Assembly: GCF_040812395.1 (NCBI RefSeq)
Contig: NZ_JBFNXH010000014.1
Span: 62,001-126,000, forward strand
DNA from: Paenibacillus_E sp040812395
Lineage (GTDB): Bacteria; Bacillota; Bacilli; Paenibacillales; NBRC-103111
Length of the DNA: 64,000 nucleotides
Direction of reading: 5' to 3'
Part shown: positions 27,301-33,196 of the stretch, piece after piece
Position numbering within the stretch: the stretch's first letter is position 1
Layout of the letters: each line of letters opens with the position of its first letter
Notes under the pieces: generated by a model
Told to the model about the DNA's origin: nothing
What the model saw: only the letters and a program-made list of their open reading frames with translations
The model's database searches: none
Made by a program: the position numbers and the translations under genes

Positions 27301-28108
27301 GGGAAGATGAGTTTGGGCCAAAGAGTGCCTGATCCCCGGTTCGATTCGCATCGCCTTCTTGCGCGCTAAAAAGCGCACGCCCTCCTAATGCGCCAGAGAC
27401 TGGCGTAGCAAACCCGGTTAAAGTGGTGTTAACGGGATCTGACGTTGCTTGAACCAGAACGGCTCCTGCGCGCAGTGACATGTTCCGAAAAGGAAGTGAG
27501 GGATTCTGGTAGATTACGCCAAGTGTCCAACCCGCATGATTGGCGGTGGAATCGCCATTTATGACAATGGTGCCTGCAACCCCGCCTGTTGTATAGGTGC
27601 CTGCGCCTCCTTGCTGGATGAGAGTGGTGACGTTAGCTGATCGAACATAGGCCAGAGCATCATTCCCCAGGTCTACCTGATTGCTTGTAGCCGAATCGGG
27701 TGAGATGCTGAAGGTACCCGCTGGAGTTGTGAAGGTGACTGGATTGTTAATGACTGAAACCAAATTTACATTACCGTTTTTGTAAGAGCCTCCCCAGATT
27801 AACTCGGCGTAAAGCACCGAGCTGCCTGCAGGGAGGACCAAGATTGCAGATGAGCTATTGCTTAAATAGTTGCTAGTCGTTCCGCTCGGAAATGTCCCGT
27901 AAACCGACGAGGTGTTTGTCGTAGTAAAAGCACCGATACTATCCATTGTTCCTGGAGCCCCTGCCGTATCCGATCTGCTTAAACCAAGCGTATTGCCGGT
28001 AAATGTAATGGCTCCGGTGGCATTGAATGTGGCGCGTACAATGAGTGGAATGGAGTTCACCCCCCGATGGAAAAATAAAGTTGGGTAGACGGTGCCCACC
28101 TGCGTCAA
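21347..28108 (-). CDS. Giant DUF11-repeat surface protein (2.2 k residues)
   Basis: About 2250 aa, probable cell- or spore-surface fibre. Residues ~20-355 are an N-terminal domain (GAITFTGNTLGLSRS opening, a beta-rich Ser/Thr/Asn-rich body). Then come 15 DUF11 units of ~127 residues. They alternate in two types: one ends LPDGRxxxGxxxSNTVTIPVS, the other ends SFTSGTFSGxxxSNxxxTPVYQP, giving a ~255-residue higher-order repeat. Unit 15 is truncated. No signal peptide or sorting signal is seen, which could fit a spore-coat-type protein made in the mother cell (inference). The start is uncertain: TTG 28108 has no ribosome site, whereas GGGGGGTGA lies just before codons 17-20 (28060-28049). Confidence 0.82.
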   Translation of the reverse strand: MTQVGTVYPTLFFHRGVNSIPLIVRATFNATGAITFTGNTLGLSRSDTAGAPGTMDSIGAFTTTNTSSVYGTFPSGTTSNYLSNSSSAILVLPAGSSVLYAELIWGGSYKNGNVNLVSVINNPVTFTTPAGTFSISPDSATSNQVDLGNDALAYVRSANVTTLIQQGGAGTYTTGGVAGTIVINGDSTANHAGWTLGVIYQNPSLPFRNMSLRAGAVLVQATSDPVNTTLTGFATPVSGALGGRALFSAQEGDANRTGDQALFGPNSSSLSALSGLNNFANNFFASQINNDAGQLNTTGTFGTRNQTNGAPGSNISGGRQGWDITNVDVSARLVNNQSSAVLSLTTSGDAYVVNGNAIQVDINAPKIGVVKSANVSGAIVGDTVTYTVTVSNTGTANAASIVLSDALPSGSSFVKGSVTVAGVAKSTYDITAGAPLGSLNLNSSITATYKALISSLPSPQQIDNTANAAFTFQSVAGGSIISGVIPSNTVSTIIYSPKLTITKSASTPNASVGSQVQYTLQIVNSGNIGAVTTITDNIPAGSSFVTGSFRVNGTVISGANPAAGVNIGTVAAGATTTVTFQVQVNSLPSPPQFVNQATAVYTFQPPDGRTVSGTAASNTVTIPVTLPNVTVNKIVNSSEAVVGDLLTYTSVIANNGVEGVSNVIFTDPIPIGSTFVSGSVVVAGSSRPTASPTSGISVGTIPSGGSLTVTFQVTVTSLPSPAQLTNQSSVSFSSGTFSGLTLSNQTTTAVYQPQILIRKMANMTNSTVGDTILYSIVVQNTGNLTAQVTVTDPIPAGSEFVPNSVTINGVTLPGSSPLIGISLGGVTPGSSVTVTFQIVIHSLPSPAFLVNQASGSYTYQLPSDRTLSGSSSSNTVTITVSAPNVTLTKTVNHTAAAVNEVLTYTLVATNNGFEAVNQVVVSDTIPAGSVFVTGSVTVNGVAAPNANPLSGILVGTLNPLASVIIGFQLRVTSLPEPAALSNRASVSFTSGSFQGSSVSDTVVTPIYQAIIGLKKSSSSANATVGDTLTYFIRVENSGNTAATVNVTDTIPAGAAFVSNSIIVGATPTPGLNPVTGIPIGTLHPGDVVTVSFLITVQTLPPNQKLLNQAGSTFSFVLPDGRQAGGTSSSNSVTVSVSEPNVSIALSAAPSLVVTGDTLTYTSVVTNQGISSVNNVVLSDSLQNNTSFITGSVLVAGISRPTASPSAGIPIGTIASGASVTVTFEVKITMPNPTQVTNQSAVSFTSGTFSGSSLSNITTTPVTQPQINLQKSASIQNATVGDSIIYSIIVNNTGNLDATVTLTDTIPAGTIFSQNSVNVNSVPQPGISPTLGISLGTVSPGSQILVTFEVVVNTLPSPQQLTNQAFADYTFTPPDGRTLDGSASSNTVTIPVSSPNVTLTKSSIAIAAALGDTIAYAVNVTNNGIEAINHVLFSDPIPQGATFVTGSVKINGVSSPALNPATGFALGTIAPSASVLVEFSIQVAAIPPSGQISNQANANFTSGAFSGLAFSNTFSTPVDQPVISITKSANTNNATVGDSVAYTLIISNTGTFAASVTVTDTIPAGSSFVPNSVLVNGFPSATSNPTTGIAIGSLAPGASATVLFTVIIDSLPTPQQISNQGFAAYSFTLPDGRTLTGAVASNIVSFPVSAPNVSAAKSTPTTASYVGDTITYTTAITNSGIESVNNVVFSDPISTNSILVPGSVTVDGLVRPNVNPSQGITIGSIGPGATVLVAFSIQVSALPSSGTLSNQSFVSFTSGTFSGASFSNTIVTPVYQPILSAQKSANTANATVGDTVVYTVTFTNTGNYGAAVVLTDVISSATSFVPNSVIIDGAPAPGADPSAGIPVGDVTSTTTVMFSVLLNSLPPGQQLTNQGSSAYAFTLPDGRMFNGSIATNILTIPTSSPEVSAAKSTTVTDAVVGDVIPYRIDITNNGIENVNNVVLTDIVPSETSFVTGSVVVGGAARPAANPATGVQIGTIAPGATVAVIFNVTVNTLPVSGQVSNRSSVSFTSGAFSGSTFSNTLVIPVYQPIVILVKSADTNNATVGDNIVYMLDVQNNGNLDANVTIIDTIPSGAAFVPNSVIIDGVPQPGANPSTGIAVGNVPANGSVAVMITLEVTLNSLPSPQQLRNQATANYTYSPPDGRQLTGSVNSNIVTIPVSAPNVMVVKSALAVDAVVGDLIPYNIVVTNRGIETVHNVIFIDAIPDGTNFVTGSVTVNGAARPTANPNSGISIGSIAAGASVTVIFNVMVVPL

Positions 28109-28157
28109 AGCGTCATTTTATTTTATGCTGAGGATAGAAAGGAATATGAGTAAAAGA

Positions 28158-28808
28158 TTAAAACACCAAATAACCTCCATCGTCCTTTTTGTTTCGAAGC
28201 TCTGTCACAGCCAAGGGCTCTGGGTACGTTTGTTTGCTTAACCACTCCAGTTCCTCCGTTGTAATTGCGTACTTGACAACAACAAAATGATACATTATTT
28301 CGTTAACGACGTTGGCCTGCAAGCTTTTTAGCACCTCCAGCTCATCTGGATCATATAGCGGTTGCTGGAAAGGACTTTGGTAAAAAAATTCCATTTGCAA
28401 TAAACGAAAATCAATGGGGACCGGCAGATCGGGCATGTAACCGGATAGAGGCGGGCATATTGGGCCATGTGGTGGTTGAAAAAAATGCGAGGTTACATAA
28501 CGCGGTGTATATTCATCGAACTTCTGTTTGATAAACGGATTGGACATATGAGGAAAACTGTGTGCATAGGGGGCTAAAATGCAAACGATCGACTTATGGG
28601 TACAGATCCGGTACAATTCGGCCATGACAGCCATCAGATCGTTCACATAACACAGCGAGCGGCTGGCCATGACAAAATAAACCGAGTCATCGGGAAGCGG
28701 GAGTGGGCGATTAATATCACAAACCAAATCAACGCCCGGCATCGGTCTAAGATCAATGCCAAAATAGTGGGGATGTTTATTCGCCCCGCAGCCAAGATCA
28801 ATTTTCAT
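28158..28808 (-). CDS. Small class I SAM-dependent methyltransferase
   Basis: 216 aa. It begins with a bare methyltransferase motif I (KIDLGCGANKH), an acidic loop GIDLRPMPGVDLVCDI and MASRSLCYVNDL as the post-II/IV region. About 40 residues usually found before motif I are missing, which is normal for this short group. ATG 28808 has GGGAGTGA 8 nt upstream; the longer frame to 28829 lacks a ribosome site. It lies 49 bp upstream of the DUF11 gene on the same strand, so they may be co-transcribed. Substrate unknown. Confidence 0.78.
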   Translation of the reverse strand: MKIDLGCGANKHPHYFGIDLRPMPGVDLVCDINRPLPLPDDSVYFVMASRSLCYVNDLMAVMAELYRICTHKSIVCILAPYAHSFPHMSNPFIKQKFDEYTPRYVTSHFFQPPHGPICPPLSGYMPDLPVPIDFRLLQMEFFYQSPFQQPLYDPDELEVLKSLQANVVNEIMYHFVVVKYAITTEELEWLSKQTYPEPLAVTELRNKKDDGGYLVF

Positions 28809-28965
28809 TATGAATTCACTCCCGAGCAAACAATTCGAACTTCTTCTCCTAGTTTATTTTGATTTTCGGAAGTGGACTCGTTGTCAGCCTACCGGCCATA
28901 AATATTAGAATGATGGGTCTTCCTGCTGATAAAAATTTACTTGCGCAGCCAATAGGGCGTTGATG

Positions 28966-28988
28966 TATAATATACAAACAAACGTTCT
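28966..28988 (+). promoter_or_regulatory. -10 box and LexA-like SOS box before yolD
   Basis: TATAAT (28966-28971) is followed by CAAACAAACGTTCT (28975-28988), which matches the Bacillus LexA consensus CGAACRNRYGTTYG except at the outer G positions. The box covers the expected transcription start. It suggests DNA-damage induction. Confidence 0.6.
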
Positions 28989-29007
28989 TGTATTTGGAGG
29001 CTGTAGC

Positions 29008-29379
29008 ATGAGTGGAAAACGAGAAGACGATGGATTGCGGGAGTCATCACAGTTGATGCTGACACAACATAAGATTACCTTTCTGGAACCGCAGGAAGAA
29101 ACGCGACGGCAGTCACGGCCGGTGCTGGATGAACTGGAGATACAACTCATATCCGTTGCGCTGAGCCAGTCTCAGGTGCATGCTAAGACGGTCCACCTGT
29201 TATTGTATGGCGAATTCGAGAATCGACAGATCAGCGGTGTCGTAACCCGGAGCCAACGAGATAGCTTTCGTCTTGATAAGGAGGCGCATTACAACGATGA
29301 GAAGGAGTGGGAGTTGATCTCGTACCGGGATGTTCTGAATGCAAAACTGAACCACGAATGGACAGAAATGGATTCATAA
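29008..29379 (+). CDS. YolD-like family protein
   Basis: 123 aa. Matches YolD-like proteins, which usually accompany Y-family polymerase uvrX/DinB genes and other SOS genes in Bacillales. Family sequence features seen: LMLTQHK near the start and an acidic, arginine-rich body. ATG 29008 has TTGGAGG 7 nt upstream; the open frame to 28960 is not needed. No polymerase gene follows, so here it is a solitary copy. A LexA-like box overlaps its promoter. Molecular role unknown. Confidence 0.8.
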   Translation: MSGKREDDGLRESSQLMLTQHKITFLEPQEETRRQSRPVLDELEIQLISVALSQSQVHAKTVHLLLYGEFENRQISGVVTRSQRDSFRLDKEAHYNDEKEWELISYRDVLNAKLNHEWTEMDS

Positions 29380-29474
29380 ATGACCCTTGCAAATAAGCTG
29401 CATCCTGTCATGATTTCGAATTTTCAAAAATTATGTTTACCTCACCAAGGTTATTTGATAATATAATTGCAATA

Positions 29475-29773
29475 TTCAAATGCGATGAAGAGAAGAGTAA
29501 ATACATGAATTCTTTCACAGAGAGCTCCGTTAGCTGAAAAGGAGTAAAGGGTTCTTTATTGAAAAAAGCCTCGAAGCAGCACATCGGAACCTCATACAAG
29601 GGGATGTTGTGCCAGGAGCTCCTGTTACAGAGCTAGAGTATAAGCATTACTGTGTAATGCCGTACTTGAGGAGGCTAATATGGCGACATATTAGCGAATC
29701 TGGGGTGGTACCGCGAGTATACAAATCTCGTCCCTAAGACTGACTAAAGTCTTGGGGGTGGGATTTTTTTTGT
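29475..29773 (+). ncRNA. T-box leader riboswitch, specifier read as AAA (Lys)
   Basis: T-box leader before asd, with -10 TATAAT at 29462-29467. Stem I: the basal strand CGATG (29483-29487) pairs with CATCG (29582-29586); the loop-E strand AGTA (29496-29499) and AGAGAG (29519-29524) are present. GAA (29561-29563) is followed by the specifier triplet AAA (29564-29566). The T-box proper TGGGGTGGTACCGCG spans 29701-29715. The terminator hairpin has AAGACT..AGTCTT flanked by CCC/GGG (~29729-29760) and a T run. Uncharged tRNA-Lys would stabilise the antiterminator. The T-box call is firm; the lysine reading relies on my hand fold. Confidence 0.9.
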
Positions 29774-29843
29774 TGGCACCAAATTGGACAGTTTGAATAG
29801 TTATGCGATAAATCATACCATTTTGAGAGGATTTGAATATCTT

Positions 29844-30929
29844 ATGACAGAGAAATTGAAAGTTGGTATTGTCGGAGGAACGGGCATGGTTGGTCAGCGG
29901 TTTGTTCAATTGCTGGATCAGCATCCCTGGTTTCAAGTAACAGCTATTGCAGCTAGCAGCAGTTCGGCAGGCAAAACTTATGAAGAGTCTGTCCAAAGCA
30001 GATGGAAGTTGTCTAGTCCGATTCCTGAAAATGTGAAAAATATCGTTATTCAGGATGCTTCGAAAGTAGAAGAGGTTGCCTCCCAGGTCGACTTTATTTT
30101 TTGTGCGGTTGATATGAAAAAGAACGAAACGCAAGCGTTGGAAGAAGCCTACGCAAAAACGGGCACGCCCGTTGTTTCCAATAATTCGGCTCACCGCTGG
30201 ACGCCTGACATCCCGATGGTCATCCCGGAAATTAATCCAGGGCATATTGAGGTGATCGCTGCGCAGAGAAAGCGGTTGGGAACCTCAACTGGATTCATTG
30301 CTGTTAAGCCAAACTGTTCTATTCAAAGCTATGTGCCGGCCTTGCATGCCTTGCTGGATTTCAAACCAACCCAAGTGGTTGCATCGACGTATCAAGCGAT
30401 TTCAGGAGCTGGCAAAAATTTTACCGATTGGCCTGATATGTTAGATAACGTCATCCCTTATATTGGCGGCGAGGAAGAAAAAAGCGAGCAAGAGCCGTTG
30501 CGCATATGGGGCAGTATACGAAATAACGAAATTATAAAAGCAAGTGCACCATTAATTACAACGCAATGTATTCGCGTTCCAGTAACGGATGGGCATTTGG
30601 CTACGGTATTTGTTTCGTTCGAGAACAAGCCATCAAAAGAAGAAATCCTCAATCGCTGGCTGCAATTCAAAGGACGGCCGCAGGAGCTTGGTCTGCCAAG
30701 CGCACCGAAGCAATTCATCACGTATTTTGAAGAAGAGAACAGACCACAGACGAAACTTGATCGTGACATTGAGCGCGGTATGGGCGTTTCGGCAGGTAGA
30801 TTGCGCGAGGATTCCATTTACGATTATAAATTTGTAGGACTATCGCATAACACATTGCGCGGAGCAGCAGGCGGTGCAGTCCTGATCGCCGAACTGCTTA
30901 AAGCGGAAGGGTACATTCAGGCGAAATAA
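29844..30929 (+). CDS. asd: Aspartate-semialdehyde dehydrogenase
   Basis: 361 aa. Reduces aspartyl-4-phosphate to aspartate-4-semialdehyde with NADPH, the branch point to lysine/diaminopimelate, threonine and methionine. NADP loop GIVGGTGMVGQRF at residues ~7-19, SNNSAHRW, catalytic Cys in VKPNCSIQS, and a His-containing RVPVTDGHLA segment. The sequence is of the archaeal/fungal-type Asd (the asd_EA subgroup), not the classical bacterial form. ATG 29844 starts right at the conserved N-terminus. Expression is under the T-box leader just upstream. Confidence 0.93.
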   Translation: MTEKLKVGIVGGTGMVGQRFVQLLDQHPWFQVTAIAASSSSAGKTYEESVQSRWKLSSPIPENVKNIVIQDASKVEEVASQVDFIFCAVDMKKNETQALEEAYAKTGTPVVSNNSAHRWTPDIPMVIPEINPGHIEVIAAQRKRLGTSTGFIAVKPNCSIQSYVPALHALLDFKPTQVVASTYQAISGAGKNFTDWPDMLDNVIPYIGGEEEKSEQEPLRIWGSIRNNEIIKASAPLITTQCIRVPVTDGHLATVFVSFENKPSKEEILNRWLQFKGRPQELGLPSAPKQFITYFEEENRPQTKLDRDIERGMGVSAGRLREDSIYDYKFVGLSHNTLRGAAGGAVLIAELLKAEGYIQAK

Positions 30930-31018
30930 AAGCACGCGCATCTGGTGGAGAACTCCAAAGGATCTGTGGCACAGGAAATATTTCCGCACAAGTGACGGAT
31001 AACTAATTAAAACAAACA

Positions 31019-31064
31019 AAAACAAATCCAAAGCTTCCTGTAATCGGAACTTTGGATTTGTTTT
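31019..31064 (+). terminator. Intrinsic terminator after asd
   Basis: 15-bp perfect stem AAAACAAATCCAAAG (31019-31033) with CTTTGGATTTGTTTT (31050-31064), A-tract on one side and T-tract on the other, so it can work in both directions. Confidence 0.85.
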
Positions 31065-31111
31065 ATTTAACGCTCGAATGTTTAACTCCTTTACAGAACG
31101 CATCGTTTGGT

Positions 31112-31485
31112 TCGAGCATTTGACAGGATGGACATAGAAAATCCGGAAGTGTCACAGCGGTTTGGATCACCCTATCCCGCCTCGATCTGCGATAAATCGT
31201 CTTTTCGCACGGGTGAGCGGAACGAAGATGCGTTAACAGGCGGTATTTTCGGTTGTAGGGACATTTCGCGGAACTACCGTACGTTATGAGCAGGACATGC
31301 TGGGTTTTCGGGGGTTTTCGGCACATTTACGCTAAGTTAACGCACCATAGATCCTCTTCCGGGGGAGAAAAGGGACGTTACCATGGAATAAGGCATCATA
31401 GTTCCGTGTATATCGCTGTGCATGGAGAATTGGCGATCCGGCAGTACCTCCTCCGTTTACTTGCGAAGCTTGCGGAGGCGAAATC
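31112..31485. repeat. Dispersed intergenic repeat, copy B
   Basis: Homologue of 13033-13390, same orientation, with small insertions. Shared landmarks in order are GAGCATTTGACAGGATGGA, GGGTGAGCGGAACG, TTTCGCGGAACTACCGT, GAAAAGGGACGTT, ATGGAATAAGGCATCAT and GAGGCGAAAT. It sits between asd and the esterase gene. It carries the same GCGGAAC..GCGTTA submotifs in direct and inverted orientation. Short frames inside are not conserved between the copies. Confidence 0.85.
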
Positions 31486-31630
31486 TCACAGCATTTGAAA
31501 ATTAATGCGACGCAAGAGATCATAAATAGAACATTCTGGTAATAAGATGTAACTAGTTCATGCGATGGCATTAACTGGGAATTAGACCTACAGTTTGAGG
31601 GCAATGCCTTTTAAAACATGCTGATGTTTT

Positions 31631-31675
31631 AAAACAACCCCGTCTCTAATAAAGAGCGATGGGGTTGTTTTGCGT
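31631..31675. terminator. Intrinsic terminator upstream of the esterase gene
   Basis: AAAACAACCCC (31631-31641) pairs with GGGGTTGTTTT (31661-31671), an 11-bp perfect stem. It lies upstream of the esterase start and marks the left edge of the following gene set. The region 31486-31630 shows no gene. Confidence 0.8.
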
Positions 31676-31753
31676 TCTTTCGAACGAGAGGGCAGCTCCG
31701 CATCGAATGCGTGGGAGGTGGGAGGCTGTAGAAGCAGAGGGGATTTAAAAAGA

Positions 31754-33196
31754 ATGACCCAATTGGAAAGTTTGGGAAAGGAGCCGTCATTGTTGTCCGT
31801 TCACGACCATTCTAGCATTGTGACCATCGATGGTTTTCACGCACACAAACTAAACAACGAAAGAAAAATATTCGTGTATTTGCCGCCTAGTTATAAAAGA
31901 AATACTGCAAAGCACTATCCCGTTCTGTATATGCACGCCGGGCAACGCGCCTTCGAGCCCGTGAGTCCCGGTTCAGAGTCCTGGAACATTCATCAAGCAG
32001 CAGACCGATTAATCAAAGAAGATTTGATGGACGAAATCATCATCGTTGCGATCGCCCACGTCAGGCCTGTCGAGTCTAACGAATATTATCATTACTCCGC
32101 TCCGGTCGAGGAAGCGGCAAATATTCGATGCTCGGGTCTGGATTATGAGGATTTTATTATTCATGATTTAAAACCATATGTGGACGCTCGTTTCCGAACG
32201 ATGCAGGATCAGGAAAATACAGGACTGATAGGTTCGTCCGCAGGCGGATTATCAACGTATCATACCGGGTTTCGCCGCTCAGATGTATTCGGAAAGTTGA
32301 TCATGCTGTCTCCTTATTTCATTAAGGCGCATCTGGATGATACGTTTGAGGGGAAGCTGCGAGAAGAGATGCTTTATCGCCCGTTCGACGGCAAGCACAA
32401 GCCGCCGCTCAAAATATGGATGGATATCGGGGACGCGGAAGGATTGTTTCTCCCTCGCCATATTCGGAAAGTCGTGAGTGAACTGGTAGAGGCTGGTTTT
32501 CGCTATGGAGATGAAATTGCTTATCTGGAGCAGCCCGATGCGGCGCATCAAGAAGCAGACTGGGGAAAAAGGGTTCATATCCCGCTTCTTTACATGTTCG
32601 GAAGGCCAGGAAAGGCTGTTTCCCTAGAGCTTATTGGCAGAGGTATTGTCGGACGAACAGAGCGTACATGCCAAATCAATGCTGTTATTCGCTACGATAG
32701 CGGATTTGCCATGACCGAACTAAAAGGAACGTATTACGTGGAGAATCCTGACGTGCTGGAGGTGCTGCCGGACGGCACGCTTGTGCCAAAGAGAACCGGT
32801 ACGACTATGGTGACGCTGTTCGCCGACGGCCTGAAGGCTTCGAGAACCTTCACTGTAGTGCAGGAATTGCCAAAATACGTTACGGTCTGTATGAACGTAG
32901 AGGTGCCGTATGACTCGACGCCGGTTAAGTACATATATGGCGGTATGGGCATGAAACTGATGTATCAGGGAGGGAATGGTTATTCAGGCTGTTTCCTCGT
33001 TCCGAGAGATTGCGGCTTTCGCTTCCGCTTTACGAAAGGTTTCCGCAAATTCGAGTTGGATGCGGCAGGGAACGTAAATCTTAATCGATACTTTCGGGCT
33101 GATAAAGATTTAGTTCTCCATTACAAAGTCGAACGTTGGGACGACGCTTCTTCGCAAAAGACAGACAGGAGGACTCATGCAGATCCAACCTTTTGA
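31754..33196 (+). CDS. Putative esterase with Ig-like and starch-binding-like C-terminal modules
   Basis: 480 aa. Residues ~15-275: alpha/beta hydrolase of the esterase D / enterochelin-esterase type (PSYKRNTAKHYPVLYMHAGQ), nucleophile Ser in GSSAGG, a late Asp in MDIGDAEG and a His near AAHQEADW. Residues ~290-375: a bacterial Ig-like (Big2) domain with VLPDGTLVPKRTGTTMVTLFAD. Residues ~380-470: an E-set/CBM20-like domain (FRFRFTKGFRKFELDAAGNV ... VERWDD). There is no signal peptide. ATG 31754 has AGAGGGGA about 10 nt upstream. The next gene overlaps by 20 nt, so translation is coupled. Probably hydrolyses or transfers an acyl group on a glucan-like or conjugated product. Confidence 0.75.
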   Translation: MTQLESLGKEPSLLSVHDHSSIVTIDGFHAHKLNNERKIFVYLPPSYKRNTAKHYPVLYMHAGQRAFEPVSPGSESWNIHQAADRLIKEDLMDEIIIVAIAHVRPVESNEYYHYSAPVEEAANIRCSGLDYEDFIIHDLKPYVDARFRTMQDQENTGLIGSSAGGLSTYHTGFRRSDVFGKLIMLSPYFIKAHLDDTFEGKLREEMLYRPFDGKHKPPLKIWMDIGDAEGLFLPRHIRKVVSELVEAGFRYGDEIAYLEQPDAAHQEADWGKRVHIPLLYMFGRPGKAVSLELIGRGIVGRTERTCQINAVIRYDSGFAMTELKGTYYVENPDVLEVLPDGTLVPKRTGTTMVTLFADGLKASRTFTVVQELPKYVTVCMNVEVPYDSTPVKYIYGGMGMKLMYQGGNGYSGCFLVPRDCGFRFRFTKGFRKFELDAAGNVNLNRYFRADKDLVLHYKVERWDDASSQKTDRRTHADPTF

